Origin: Setophaga petechia
Lineage: Eukaryota; Chordata; Aves; Passeriformes; Parulidae
Length of the DNA stretch: 64,000 nt
Direction of reading: 5' to 3'
Assembly: GCA_024362935.1 (NCBI GenBank)
Contig: JANCRA010000014.1
Span: forward strand, 10,650,258 to 10,714,257
Shown here: piece after piece, positions 24,601 through 37,500 of the stretch
Layout of the letters: each line of letters starts with the position of its first letter
How positions within the stretch are numbered: the stretch's first letter is position 1
The notes under the pieces: model-generated
What the model was told of the DNA's origin: nothing
Databases searched by the model: none
The model's input: the letters and a program-made list of their open reading frames with translations, nothing else
Translations under genes and position numbers: made by a program

Positions 24601-25059
24601 AAGGAATAATAAACCTGCCAGCTAGGAGCATCAATGCTTGATGCCTCCTCCCCAAAACATGGAGGGCAACAGCAGCCTCTGTACTGCCCTGCAGGGGCTC
24701 TCCCCAGGCCATGGAAGGGTCCATCCTCTGTGGGATCACCCTTGTGAACACACACCCGAGGAGCTGCAGCACCACCCCAGCACAACAACTCTGCTACACA
24801 CCACTGACAATAGTGTTTGGCTTCCTGACAGGCAAAAAATATGGTGAAAACTATACCTGTCTTCTGGTGGGTGAAAGGCAGCTGAGCTACCCACATGTGC
24901 AAAGCAAAGGGAAAGAACATTTCCAGATCAGAGGGTGTCTGCAGCTCAACAGCCAAAATCTCCAGCCTATTTCTACATTAGGGATGCTGATATATCCAGC
25001 AGCAGCCACTAGTCATGTTAGCTGTCTCAGTGTCACTGGAAAGCAACTACCAAAGCCTT
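18667..25059. other. Non-coding stretch
   Basis: No gene seen. Many overlapping frames of 60-111 codons, none with recognisable domains. GC-richer patches at about 19260-19480, 20240-20620, 23380-23720 and 24470-24800 account for most of them. A small perfect hairpin (GCATCAA / TTGATGC, loop of 3) lies at about 24628-24644. No clear repeat family. Confidence 0.5.
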
Positions 25060-25064
25060 TAGAA

Positions 25065-25140
25065 GTTCATATTTCAATTTTAAAGCTGAGGCTATTTTAG
25101 CTAATGTCCCCAAGGCAATTGTCTGGTCAAATGTCAGAGT
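25065..25140 (+). mobile_element. Possible MIR-like SINE trace
   Basis: The words TTCAATTTTAAAGCTGAGGC followed by TAGCTAATGTCCCCAAGGCA resemble, in order, the 'cattttacagatgagg' and 'ctaagtgacttgcccaagg' parts of MIR. The match is short and diverged, so it is only a suggestion. Confidence 0.3.
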
Positions 25141-28100
25141 TTTATACTGCTATAAGGAAATCACTATGTTTATGAGATCTCTGCAGTTTGGGAACCACAT
25201 TAAACCCCATTTGAGTTTCTCAGATTATACTGTGTTGTGGATATCTCTGTTTTCCCTGTGTTTGGAATATATCTCAATCTCCTTGTATTCCTATGAGCCA
25301 TTGAAAATATCTCCCTCTGTTGTGTTTAAATAACAGCTTCATCACTGTAGGATTTTTCTCTACTAATTCACTTATTAAAAAAGAAAAAAATCTTTCAATT
25401 GATGTTGTTTCTGTATGCTTCTGAGCCGGATATCCTGCAAATTGGTAATTTATTTACTTTTTCATTAGCAAAACATTGCTTGAATTTTGATATTTCATAA
25501 CTAATGCCAAGCTTCAAACTTTAACTTAACCCTCTGATGCTCAAGATTCCCCTTCCTTTTTGTCTCTCTGGGCTTCTTGGGTTTTTGCCCTACCCACTCC
25601 ACTTCTGACACCAGGGACTGGCTTTGCTTTGGCACAGGCTCAGTGCAGGTCTTACCTGTGGCTGCAGAGGAGCTCTGTCAGCTGCCCTCCACATGAGTTA
25701 AGCCTGCCCATGTTCATGAGCTGGTTGCACCTCAGAGATCCCTGGCCATGTAATTTGGTCTAAGGCATTTGGAGTCTTACATATCCACTCAAGTAATGTG
25801 GCTTGAAAGCATTTCTTGATTTGCAGACTTTAAAACCCCATATTTTCTCTACCACTACACTAAAGGGCTTGTTCCCCTGCCAGGCCTGGGCTGTTAAAAC
25901 ACTTTGCCTTTTTTCTAGCAGTGGGCTTGTTCTCAGGTTTTTAATGTCTCCTCTAGTTTGGGGTTTATACACGTCTGAGTGTCATGACATCTACAAGCCA
26001 GCACAAAATTCCATGTACAGTTAATCCCACTGAATCTGTCAGTTCAAAGAGCTTGAGATGCCCAAAAAAACGTATGGAAATGTGTTTTTTTAAGTTTAGC
26101 TTTGAAAGAAGAGTTGGCCAGAGAAGCTGCACTGCTACACTATACAGAAGCACTGATGATGGACATAAACGTGGAAGTTCCTACTCCAAGAAGCTTTCTT
26201 CCCCAAGCTTTTAACTTACACTTTATTTTGTTAATATTTAAGGCCTCTCCTAGAGTAATCTGTATTGAAGACTATCCTTTACAAAACCCAATATGAATAA
26301 CACACTATCTGATGAGAAGCTACAGCTTTAACCACAGAAGGGAATGAACTCACTTTTGTGTTCCCATGAAAGGCAGTGTTCTCTCCTCCACACTCCCAGT
26401 CCCCTGTGTGTGGTTACGGGACCAGCAGTGGCACAGGGCTGCAGCACCTGCCCACACACAGGAGCTCCCATGTCTGAAACAGGACAATGCAAAAGGAGCA
26501 TTTTAGTAGCAAGACAGAGGGCAATAATATTCACAGTACAGTTTTTCTTTCTATGGTTAAGGTTGGGTTTTTTTAGCTTTGTAATCCTCATATTTCTTCT
26601 AGATCCTCCCCATCTTTGAAAAGCAATAGGTACCAGATGCTGAGAAGATAGCACTGAGCAAAGCCTGGAAGCTAAATTTTCTGATTATCTTTCATATAAT
26701 GAGCATCTGTACTTTTTAGATTTATTTATCTAAACAACTACCTCCACTTCCTTCTGGTATTTTTTTCCTTCATATTATTGGCTGACACTCAAGTAGGCAA
26801 AGTATTTCAGTGCCATCCCATTTCTAGGTTCAAATAAAAATTTAAAAAAATTTAAAAGAAAGAAACAGTGTAAGGTTGATCACACACTTGTTATTAAGTC
26901 AAAGCCGGATTCGAGTGTTTGTGTGAGGTAGAATTATCTCCTTCTTTTTGTCTGTGTCTTTCTGTGATCTACCAGTCAAGTATGTGATTGGATTTCAGCT
27001 CAACAAAACCTTAAATTACACACCTATTGTGCCTGAGCTAAGCCTAGTTTCACAGCACTGGAGAAGGCTCCTCACTGCTCTTTTGGCACTGTTCGATCTG
27101 GCTCCTGCTATCATCCGCAGGTTGATGAATGAGTAATAGGATTAGAAAGTCTCATCTCTGAAATGCTATAATTGTCACATTTGGTGAATTGACAAAGGCT
27201 TGGGTGATGGAGAGGTGCTCCATAATGTAAAGTCATACATTCAATCTGCACTCACTGGCCAAGGCTAGGAGAATGGGAGGAATAAAAAGAATCCCTTCAG
27301 CTCCCCATTTGTCCAACATACACAGATATCTCACCCTCTAAATTAACCTTTTATGCATGAGTTTGTTGGAAGGCAGAGTGCTCTGCTTCTTAGAGGCTCT
27401 TATCTCTCTGGAAGGAAGATGATATACTTGTTGATTCTTTGGTTAGTGCATGAGATTAAAAAGTCTAGGAGGGCCAGAGCAGGGGGCAGATTTTCATGTC
27501 TACCCAGCAATCTCCAATTCAAAACACCAGGGGAGAGATCTTCCTCCAGGCAAGCAGAAAAGGGCAGCTCAAGCCATGACTGAACAGTTGAGAATCTGAG
27601 CCTGTTTCCATATGGACTGTCTTTCCATCCACCTTTCCATCTGGTTCTGACAGAAATTCCATACTTTTCTCTCTGTAGGCCCACCTGTATCAGCCAAGAG
27701 GTATCTGAAAATGGACAAAAGTTTTTTTTAGTGGCTCCTATTCCAAGTCTCTTCTAAAAGGGTAGATGTCCAAATAAATTTACAAGCCAGGCTTGGACAG
27801 ATGTTTTACTAAGGTACACTGGGGACTTACCTGCCTAAATAGCTATGTGAACATAGTAGTGAACAGCTTAACAGCAGAAAACAAACAGAAGAAAAATATA
27901 GGTTTACTTATCCTTTCTCCTATTTACTATTTTAACTTTCACTGCTTACAAACAATGGTGAAAATCCTGTTTTCCAATAGAAGAATGGAGAATTTAAAAA
28001 ATACAGAGTAGTTCTCTATTCCAAAGTACCATCAGTACTGCCTTCTCCTGAGAAATGGCTTCTTGCCATGCATACAAATTAACACGGAACTTTATTCCTG

Positions 28101-29159
28101 ATCACCTTTTATTAAAAAAGAATTTCAGAAGCCAACGTCACTTCTGCTGAAAGAATGTGTCCCCAAATGCTCTACAGATGCAGCATGTGAGGTCAACATT
28201 CACCATCCCCTTTCTCTGTCAGTGTGAGTTTCACTTTAATTACAAGTGCATGTTTTGCACATTGTAAAACTACCCCTGGCTCTGACCACCATAAGAAAAA
28301 GAACATTTAGCTCAGGAAACAGTAGCTGACCCTGTCTGCTCTTTTTCTTCCTTGGCATCAGCTAAGACTATTAACACCTTATGTGTGTTGCCTGTGTGTC
28401 CCACATATGTGTGCTCTGCATCCATTTCATGCAGTACCTGTCATAAGTGCATACTCAAAGCTGCCCACTGGGAATTCTCTGCTTTGTTTGACTCCTCTTC
28501 TTGCTGTCTTGCTTAGCTATTGAATTCATCTGCTTGACAGAGAAACCTTTCTGTGTATTAAAAGCTTTGTCCTTGGAAAGCTGTGACATTAGACTTAAAC
28601 ACATAGAGGCCTTTTTCACCTCCCAGTTCACTTCCTAATTATTCATTCCCAACAGAGGAAACCAGGAGAAACCTCAGCAGCCAATGTAAACATTTTGTAG
28701 TGGAAGGCAATTTTTTTTCTCCCCAAGAGCACAGTGTGGCCATGATAGTTGAGCTCCTTACTGAGAAATTGCTCTGGCTTTTGTACAGAAAGCCAGAAAC
28801 AGAAAAATGGCAAATAAGTATTTTTTGGGGGAAAGAACTAAAACAAAGTAAAACAGACCATTTGATAGTGACTATTTTGCTCCGAGAGACCTTTGCCAAA
28901 AAATTTCAGAGAAAAGGTCCGAGTCTCCAATGTACGTTCCATTTACAATTTTCATTTTCTTCCTGCCCAAATCAGAGCAGCTTTCCTATGTGCTCAACTA
29001 GTACCTCTAACACAGGACAAGATCACCCAGCAGATGTTACTGCAGAGATTTTCCACCTAATGTGGCAGCTGCTCTAAGGAATCGCTTTCCACTAGACCAG
29101 TGTGTCCCTGTGGGAGCACCTTCCCCCTTTTCACACGCTCAAACTGCGATGGTCGCCTT
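25141..29159. other. Non-coding stretch
   Basis: No gene seen. On the minus strand a strong pyrimidine tract and AG, followed by 36 bases and a GTAAGT donor (exon-like span 27829-27864), forms a microexon-like pattern, noted below. A/T-only low-complexity lies at 26835-26865. The 125-codon + frame at 28700-29077 has no recognisable domain. Confidence 0.5.
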
Positions 29160-29204
29160 TCAGAGCACTCTGTTATTAATGGAAATAGGTGCCCTGTGCA
29201 AATA

Positions 29205-29295
29205 ATTTGCAGAACCAGGGCTAGAGCCAATATTTTTCCAGTCTCACTGTAACCTTAACTGCAACACACAATATTGGCCCACTCCCAGGAACTGT
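29205..29295 (+). mobile_element. Probable MIR-like SINE 3' trace
   Basis: GCAGAACCAGGGCTAGAGCC, then CCAGTCTCACTGTAACC, then CCCACTCCC follow the order of the MIR 3' region as seen in birds and reptiles ('gcagagccagggatagaaccc ... cagtc-c-ctgctctaacc ... cactccc'). The copy is decayed. Confidence 0.45.
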
Positions 29296-29879
29296 CAGTG
29301 GGAAGCAGCATACAGCAACAGGCCACCCACTTACTGTTTTCTTAGAGAAAGTTTGCCAGGAGTGATATGCAGCTTGCACCACCTTCCTGAAACGTTTCCA
29401 CACTCCTGAGCCTGCGCAGGTCTGCTCCTACCAACACCTCCCATTTCAAACTGCCCTGCTCCACCTCCTTCCACACAGCCCAGTCTTCTCCTCCAATTGC
29501 TTCCTTTTCCCCCACCACCTTTTCCTGGCTCCATGCCTCTCTTCACGCTGTTCCTAATGCCTGGGACAACCTCTGATTAATGTTCAGCAAACAGCCTCCT
29601 CCACAGACCAGACCACACCCAGCATGCTCTGTTTCTCTTACGGGTATCATTCTGTCTCGTGCCTTCCACCTTTCCAAAGAGGAGGCTCTGACTTGCTCAA
29701 CAGTGAACAGCACCCTTTGTTTCTTCAAAGCTACATAACAGTTTGTGAGTGTGCCACTCTGCAAGTGCCACCAGAGCTCTGCATGCTAGCAGTCAGTGGG
29801 GCGGTTTTACACAAAATTAGCTACTGTCATCTCTAAACCAAAGGAAATGTACAGCATCAACCCAGAGCTGCACTGTGCT

Positions 29880-30900
29880 TTAAGAGTTTTTGTGTACCTT
29901 TTAATAATTACGGATAAATACCATCGCATCGCCTGGTAACTATTTGTTTGACAACTAGTGCCATGATACCATTTTTTCTTCTCCCATTATGCCAGGAGTC
30001 ACTATTAAGTGGAAATATTCTCATTGCTCTGTAGTTAAGGAATGAATAACACACTAGCAAGTCACTTTAGTGATTTGTTGCTGTATATTTTTTTTCTGTC
30101 AGCATTCTTTTTTTGTTTTAATTTATAGATAGGTTACTCAACTAGCTTGGCTTGGTGCATTATGCCATATATGTCACAGTATTTTGCAAAATTCATATCC
30201 AGGAATCATTGTCATTGATAATGGAACATCTAAAATAAACTAAGAAGAGAAGAACAGTTTATTTTAGTAATTGAAAATGAAAAAACATGGTATAATTTTT
30301 AGCTTAGATGGCTTTATACATGTATTTGACCCCTTGGGGCAAGATTTAACTTTCCTTGTTTGAGAAAAGGTAAGCTAAAATGGGAAACAGTTGAGTGACT
30401 TCTCACTGTATTAAATTCACTTTTCTCAAGACCAGCAATACTCCCATCATTACACTGTTTCTGTATTAAAATCTAATTCTGAAAGTTTGACAAAGTACAT
30501 GTTTAACACAGGTCAGCAGTATATTGACAGGATGTTAATTTTAAATTGTGTCAGCATTTCCTGTCTTGAGTGTTAATGTCAATTAGCACCTTGCTGCATA
30601 ACCTCCAAGTCCTCCCTTATTACCGGAAAGTGGCAAAGCAACAGCAAAAGCACTTCTATTCAAAACACCACTCACTATCAGCCAAACAAAGAGCTGTCAT
30701 AACAAAACCAGCGAGGTGAAGGTGCCTAAGCTGCTATGGATTTGAGGTTAGAAGCCTTAGTCTTTTTCCTTATTCCTGATATTAAAAGTATAAGTGTGTC
30801 AACTTGGAGTGAAAGGCTAATTACTTTTAGGCTCTTTGAAAAGTGTGTTACCATTCAAAAATCTTTAAGCCTGACATAAAGCCCTTGGCTTTAGATTGCG
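29880..30900. promoter_or_regulatory. Candidate conserved non-coding block
   Basis: AT-rich DNA without open frames of note, with retained CpGs in ATTACGGATAAATACC and CATCGCATCGCC (29909-29932) and many homeodomain-like words (TAATAATTACG, GTCAATTAGC). It reads like constrained regulatory DNA, by inference. Confidence 0.3.
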
Positions 30901-33900
30901 GAGTGTTTAGCTCACTGTAGGTCATCCATTAGTATCCTTAACACACTTTGAAATGTACAGTCTCATTCTGGGAAATGGGAGCATTTCTGCACACCTGATT
31001 TTTTTGGCATTTCATGCATGATGTGGGAAGCACAAGTTCCAGTCTTCAGCATCTCAGTGACACCTCACTCCTGGGTGCCTAGTGAATAAACCTGGTGACT
31101 TTGTACATGTGTTTTTAAACCACTGTGTAAGGACACCTTTATAAATGGTACACAATTCTCAGCCTGCTCTATCCTTTGACAGCAGTTCACAATATAAATG
31201 TGTATAAGAAAGTCTAGATGTATACACATCTAGGCCTGCTACCCTTTCTTGCATTCACCTACTCTCTTAAATTCAATAGTGTAAATTCAACCAGGGTGAA
31301 AAAATCTGGCTTAAGTGAAGCAAAAGCTCTTCCACGATGTCACCAACCTCAATGCCCGTCTTTCTCAGAATACAGATGTGGAAAATAGAAAGTGTGTTAC
31401 AGTCTTTTCCATCAGCTCTAATCCCAGATCTTGTTGCCTGTTAAGACCAAAAAGAAAACAGGAAAAGGATTTTCATCAACAATTCAATGTAAAGCCTAAT
31501 GCTTTTGAAGTTAATTACTGTTCACATTTTGAACAACAGTTGTTTACTTTTAAATTTTACTTGGTCACTTTTGCAATTTTTACAAAGAAAATTTACGGTC
31601 CTTACAAAGAAATATTTTGGGAAGCACATTACCATTCATCTTGACCATGACAGAAAATAGGAACGAGAGAGAAGCATATTATAAAATTATAAAGGATTAA
31701 AATACATTATTTCTCTGCAAGTCAAAAGCTTGATTGGCTTTAGCATTCTACAGTGAGCTACACACTACTGCACCAAAGTGTAGTTATTCCATGCTAAATT
31801 GTATGTGGCTTCTCACCAAGGTGAAGTGGGGCTTACTGTGGGTGTGATTATCACCCTCTGTGCCCCAGGTGAGCACAGCCAGTGCTGGCAGGGAAATCAT
31901 ACCAGCACTTACTCCTGCAGCTCAGGCACTGTGTGAGGAAACCAGTTGTTCAGAGTATGAAATGCATTTCCATACTCGCCCCCAGCAAGCGCCGTGTTGC
32001 TTCGGTTCTGCCTTTGTTCCCCTGGGCAGCAGCTCAAGGTGTGGCCGGCATCGTGCAGTAAATCTGCTCTTGAGATCTGCTGTGGAGATGACACAGGCAT
32101 TATGCACAGACATTGCACTGGGTGCCTATGCCCTGCCAGATTCTAAACAAATTGGCCAAACAAATTAATGCCACACACCCTAAATTGGCTGAACAAATTA
32201 ATGCAACACGCCCTTTGCACAAGGGTGTCTTTGAAGGCCAAAGACCATGCGTGTTACAGCAAGATGCATTCTACCAAATAGGGTGTTTCAAACAAATCTG
32301 TTTTGAGAAGAGAGAAACAGTGTATTGTAGTTTCAAGTTAGAGCAGGGCTTTCACACAAGAGCTTTTCAGACACCAACACTCTGTGTTGACATTTAATTA
32401 CTAAACTCTTAAAACAAATAATTTGTATGAGCAAATACTCCTCAATCATTTCATAATAATGCAACTAGTGTTTCTTGGCAGTTAGAACAAAACCAGAAGC
32501 ATGTTGAAATCACACACACAATGCCTTGTTCTGACATGGGAAGAGGTGCCAGATAGAGCAGTGTGAACCCTCCAGGCTGCAGGAGCTGATGGGATTCAGG
32601 AACTGAGTGCCGCAGTTTTGTTCCCAACGGCTGGCAGCAAATCAGTCCCAGCAGGTTCACTTGGAGGTTGGAGTTTACTGAATTTCATTTTCCAAACAAC
32701 CCTCCCTCCTGCTGCTGAAGGTCCTTTCTTCCACCAAGCCCCCAAACTCTCAGCAGAGGATTAAGGGAGTGTGAATTCTTGAGGTTTATTGGGCAAGAGA
32801 GGTTACTGGAAAGGCAAGAGCCTGGCAGAGGAGCAGTAGATATGTGCTTTTTGTTGCTCTCTGTATGCCGTGTACTTTAATCAAAGGAACATTTCCTTCC
32901 ACCTACCTTTCAGTGTGATCTATTGCAACATTTGCACATCTCTGCTACCAAGCAGCTAAGCTCCAAACCCATTCTTACCAACATGTAAAACCCACACCTT
33001 CAGTTTCTCATTTCCTCTGTCAAAAAAGGTCTGAATCAGTGCAGCAGAAAATACTGGAATGGTGATGGTCTTCTTTAAGTCCTTCTTTTTCTCATGTTGC
33101 TCTCCTTTTCTCATCAAGCTCTTCAGGACAATGTCTAAGACTCCTCAAAAGATTTTTCATCTAGCAGCAATATTGCTCTCCTAACACATGGTTCCACATT
33201 CAAAACTATCTGCTTATCTATGTAGTCCCCTCTGTATTTGGGTCTTTCATGAAGAGTGATGTTAAAATGACATAAAAAGAAACAAATAACTTTCTGATGA
33301 GATTTAAAACATTTAAACTTAAAGAATTAGAGATTTAAAGCTGCAGTAAAATAGCTTTGCAAGTAGGAATCACAGCTTTGCCTTGCTGTGTTTCTCCAGG
33401 CCCAAGCCTCATTATGTTACTATACAGCATCCGCTAGCTAAAAGGTCTCTGCAATACAAGAGGTATTGTTTGGTGGTTTGGGTGTTTTTTTAAAGAGTCA
33501 AGAGTTCCCAGATTTAATGTGAAATAGCTTTTGGGTTGAGTTGTGACACTGAGATCAACTAGGGCCCCTCCTTTCTCATTTTCCTTCCCTCCTTGCCCTT
33601 CCACCTGCCTGTTCCAAGTCTTCCCTTTACTCCCTTCTATACTCTAATCTCCTTACAACTTTCTCTCCTTCGTGCAGTAATCCTGCCACTCCCCAGGCAT
33701 CTTCTTTCATGTGCGTATCCACTGACACATCCCCCCTCCATCACTGCAGTGTATCCCTCCCTCCTGTTTCTATGTATCTGTCCTGCTGTTCTTAAGTAAA
33801 ATTAGTGAATTAGAGTGGAAACTTTAGAGACAACCCATTTAAACAACCAGTTGAAGCAGAAGACTGTTTCCAGTGGTGAAGGACCTGGTCTAAGTTTAAT

Positions 33901-34079
33901 GTCCAGACTTTCCTTACAAAAGTTATACTGGAGAAGGCTTCTTTGTGGACACTTCACCTAAACTGCCTTCCTGGTCAGTAATACTTTAATAATATTCCAA
34001 GTTTGTATTAGTGGTCTCAGGCTCACCGTGCCTTCAGTTTGTGGACCTCTTAAACACTAAGATTGTGCCAGCATCTTGC
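30901..34079. other. Non-coding stretch with small repeats
   Basis: No gene seen. A perfect 8-base inverted repeat CTAGATGT / ACATCTAG with a 4-base loop lies at about 31213-31232. A 109-codon + frame at 31315-31644 has no recognisable domain. The tandem duplication at 32149-32214 is listed separately. Confidence 0.5.
32149..32214 (+). repeat. Tandem duplication, two 33-base units
   Basis: Copies at 32149-32181 and 32182-32214 match at 29 of 33 positions, both with ACAAATTAATGC in the middle. Because 33 is a multiple of three, the overlapping + frame repeats in phase and encodes the near-repeat KQINATHP / EQINATRP. I see no other sign that this frame is coding. Confidence 0.85.
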
Positions 34080-34520
34080 CCTCCTCTCTAATTAGGAGCC
34101 ACCTATTGTGTTCCATTTTTCTCTCTGAAAATTGCTGCTGCCGCCTTGCTATCAGCTCAGTATCATGCCATTAGTCAGAAGGGCAAATGTGTGGTGTCCT
34201 TGACATGTCAGCTAGAAACGTCTGGCCCCTTTCTCTCTAGGGAGCCAGCCTATAAGCTCTGTAATGCATTTAACCTCTATCACCTCAGGGAGTAAGAGTC
34301 TCCACAAGCAGTTTGCTGCTGCCCCACCCCTAAGCTAACTCATTTACCTTATTTTTCCTTACAATGTTGAATAAATTACACTCCACCCTTTAAAAGTTAT
34401 TATGGTGAGTATATGACTTGCTAAAGAGTTGTTTATAATTCCTGTAACTCTAAATTATAGCTTTAATCTCATAACACAGAACATTAATAAACATGGCAAG
34501 GCACTTTGAATTAATAGCCT
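34080..34520. promoter_or_regulatory. Candidate conserved non-coding block
   Basis: Contains CTAATTAGGAGCC, TGCTGCTGCCGCCTTGCTATC, ATGCCATTAGTCAG and TTGACATGTCAGCTAGAAACG in a stretch without coding frames. The word mix resembles vertebrate conserved enhancers. Inference only. Confidence 0.25.
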
Positions 34521-37500
34521 AACTTGTATTCACATATTTAGACACACTTATATTTGTATACTTCTTTTAGCATATTACAACACATAGGCCAGATTCTGAT
34601 CTCCATGTCAAAGGAGAATGAAAAAAATGAGAAAAATAAAAAACAAGACAGAGAATAAACATTATAGGCCATCAAAAGAAGCATAATGCTTTGTTAAAAT
34701 TACTAATTTCTATTGCAAAACACTGAACAGCTGGCTTTCACAATGCATCCACAAGGAAGAATTTGATCTGAGTTTCTGTTTAGTTTTCATTTGGACAGGC
34801 TGATCTTTAAAGACAAGTGTATTCTTTCTGCAGTCCTCAAAGGTTTATTAAATTTGATAAAGGCCATATCCCTTGGCTGTTGATCGTTGGTTCAATAATG
34901 AATCCAGCTGCTTAAATGTGAATGTTTAAAGGAAGACCAATTCTTCAGGCAAAAGATCTGCAAAAGCCAGTGCTCCACAAATACTTGGAAATTCCTTGTA
35001 AAATTAATTCCCATTTTTATGCTTATTAACTTCTCACATATTTTTTGTATATTTGTTTTTTCAAACATTCAAAGTGCAAACCAGGAATGTTCAGCCTCGC
35101 ATGAAAAATTATGAAGACCCATAGGAAACACATTCCAAGATTGCAAACCCAAGAACTCACAACTAGAAAATGTTATTATTCTTGACATACAAACCAAAAA
35201 ATATGAAGTGTCATGAGATTTTCCTTAATTGAGTTATGCCTGAGAGAAATGACAGTTGTAGCCATTTGGAAACCACAAGTTTGAAAACGAATGTGTTTAA
35301 AAGCAAAACAAAACACAAGATTAAAAAGGCAGCCCAATAATCTTAAAATTTCCTGAATTATTCACAGTATCAAATAATTTTCATAAATACAATAAGGAAT
35401 GCAAAAGCCTGTGATTCTGGAAGATGGAAACCACAATCCTGCCACAAGCCAGGCCACATCTCCTTTATTAAAGCCAACCCTGGAGTCTCATGGCAGTGCC
35501 CATGTGCATGGCTCCCTTTGCAGCACTAAACCCTCGTTTCAAAGGTTTGGAGCCCAGCAGGTTACTTCTTACTTCTTACTGAGCAGCACTCCACACATTT
35601 CTCAGAGGCATCACCACCTGGGGAAATAACTTTATTTCTTGCTATGACCAAAGAGATAAATATTTCTAGATATACCTATGGAAAGACCAATTTTGGTTGG
35701 TTTTTTTTTTTTTTTTTGAGGGAGAAGTAATATTTAATGGTTTTCACTGCATCATCTTGGATTTTGTTGGTCCAACTTTGTTAAAATGTTTCAAGGCCTG
35801 TAGCTAAGTGACCTTAAATAAAAACATTTCCACAAAGGGAACTGCTGTTAGGCATCACAGTAGTGGAGAAAAGCCTGAAACATTAAATCTTCAGAGTCGG
35901 AAGACACACAGAAAAGAATTGCAGCTTTAATCTTTGGGAAGCTTGTAACTAAATTCTTCATTTTACTGTGTTTGTATGGAGAGGAGGGCTCCTAGTTATG
36001 ACTTTTGCATGCTGTTACTGGCAGTACTAATGTAAGTTTTAAACTAAACTTGGTACTATTTATTAATTAAATCAACTCTACCCAATTCTCACAATAGCGT
36101 ATATTAACTGCTATCTGACTTGTAAGAGCAGTAAATTAATAAACTACATTTGAAAGGAAAAAGAGGTGACGTGCTCTGAAAACATTATTGACAGTCCTAG
36201 GATAAGGATCTGCATCAGATCTTACTTTAAAGCATTTAGCCTCAGGAGGGAGGGTTTAGCAGTTGAAACTCATCCTATTCCATCAGATAGATTAGTCCTG
36301 GGCACAGGAGTCTTTTACAGCCACTGTGAGAGTATATTAGCTACAACCTGCTGCTGGGAAATGGCCACAAGGAGCTGGAAGTATCTGTGTTCATGCCCAT
36401 GACCAGTTACAGAGACCTCGGAACATCCTCCAACCACACTGTCACTGGAGGTAATTAATTCTTCTAAATGCAGACTGCAAAGGTGAGAGTGGAACTCTGC
36501 TTCAGCCCAAGGGAGGCTTTATCAGTACCCAGGCAAGGCCAGACAACTTCCACAAGAAAAGGGGATTAGCTACAGATTTGGGAATAATGGTAAAAAACCC
36601 AACAGCGTAAAAAGTGAATATTTTTAGGGACAAATAACAGAAATAACTTTGCAGTGAAGTGCAAACATCTCAGCTGACAGTGACCTGGATATATTTATCT
36701 TTCACAAGATGGCAAGCAAGCTTGCTGATGTGGACATAAAAAGCAAAACAAAATCCTAGAATATGAGTCAATGCATGTCAGCCCTGGAAAATATGGGCAG
36801 TCTCTGTATCACATGGCCTGAAGAACTGGGTATGGATCTCCCCACCCAAGGCATCAGAATTCAGGCAAATTCAATCTGAAACAGGAGTAGGAAAAAGGAA
36901 AGTAGGAAATTCAGGGGCATGAAGAACATAATCTATGACAGGAGGCTAAAAGCCCACAGCCCAGCTAGGAAAAGAAGGCTGCTATCTAATTGGTAAATAT
37001 GTACTGAATGCTGCATGCAAACACCCAAAGTATAGAGCAATTATCCTTCATGTCACGGAAAAAAGGGGAATAAGTGACCTGGGGTTGGGAAAGATGAGAA
37101 TGATAATTTCTCAGAAAAGCCAAGAGGAACAGCACTGGGCATACAATCACAGTATATGAAAAAAGAATAGTGGATGTTCAATGTTGGATGAAGCAAGTTG
37201 TCACCAAATCTGTGCAGCCCATCAGGAGCTACAAGAACCCTGTAACTTTCCCAGCTGGGAAAGTCTGGTGCACTCACATAGAAGAAAATAGAGCTTGGCT
37301 TGGAAAGGGGTATCAGGGCAAGTAGGACAACAGGATGAAGGAAAGATTCTCCTTTTTCCAAGCTGATGGGTTCAATATGAAGCCCCCAAAACAACACCAA
37401 GATGTTCAGCAATAACATCCTTTTAGAGTGTCAAAAATAAATATATGACATATTCCAGTTTTAATGTCCTTACTGAGGTAATATTCACACAAATATTCTG

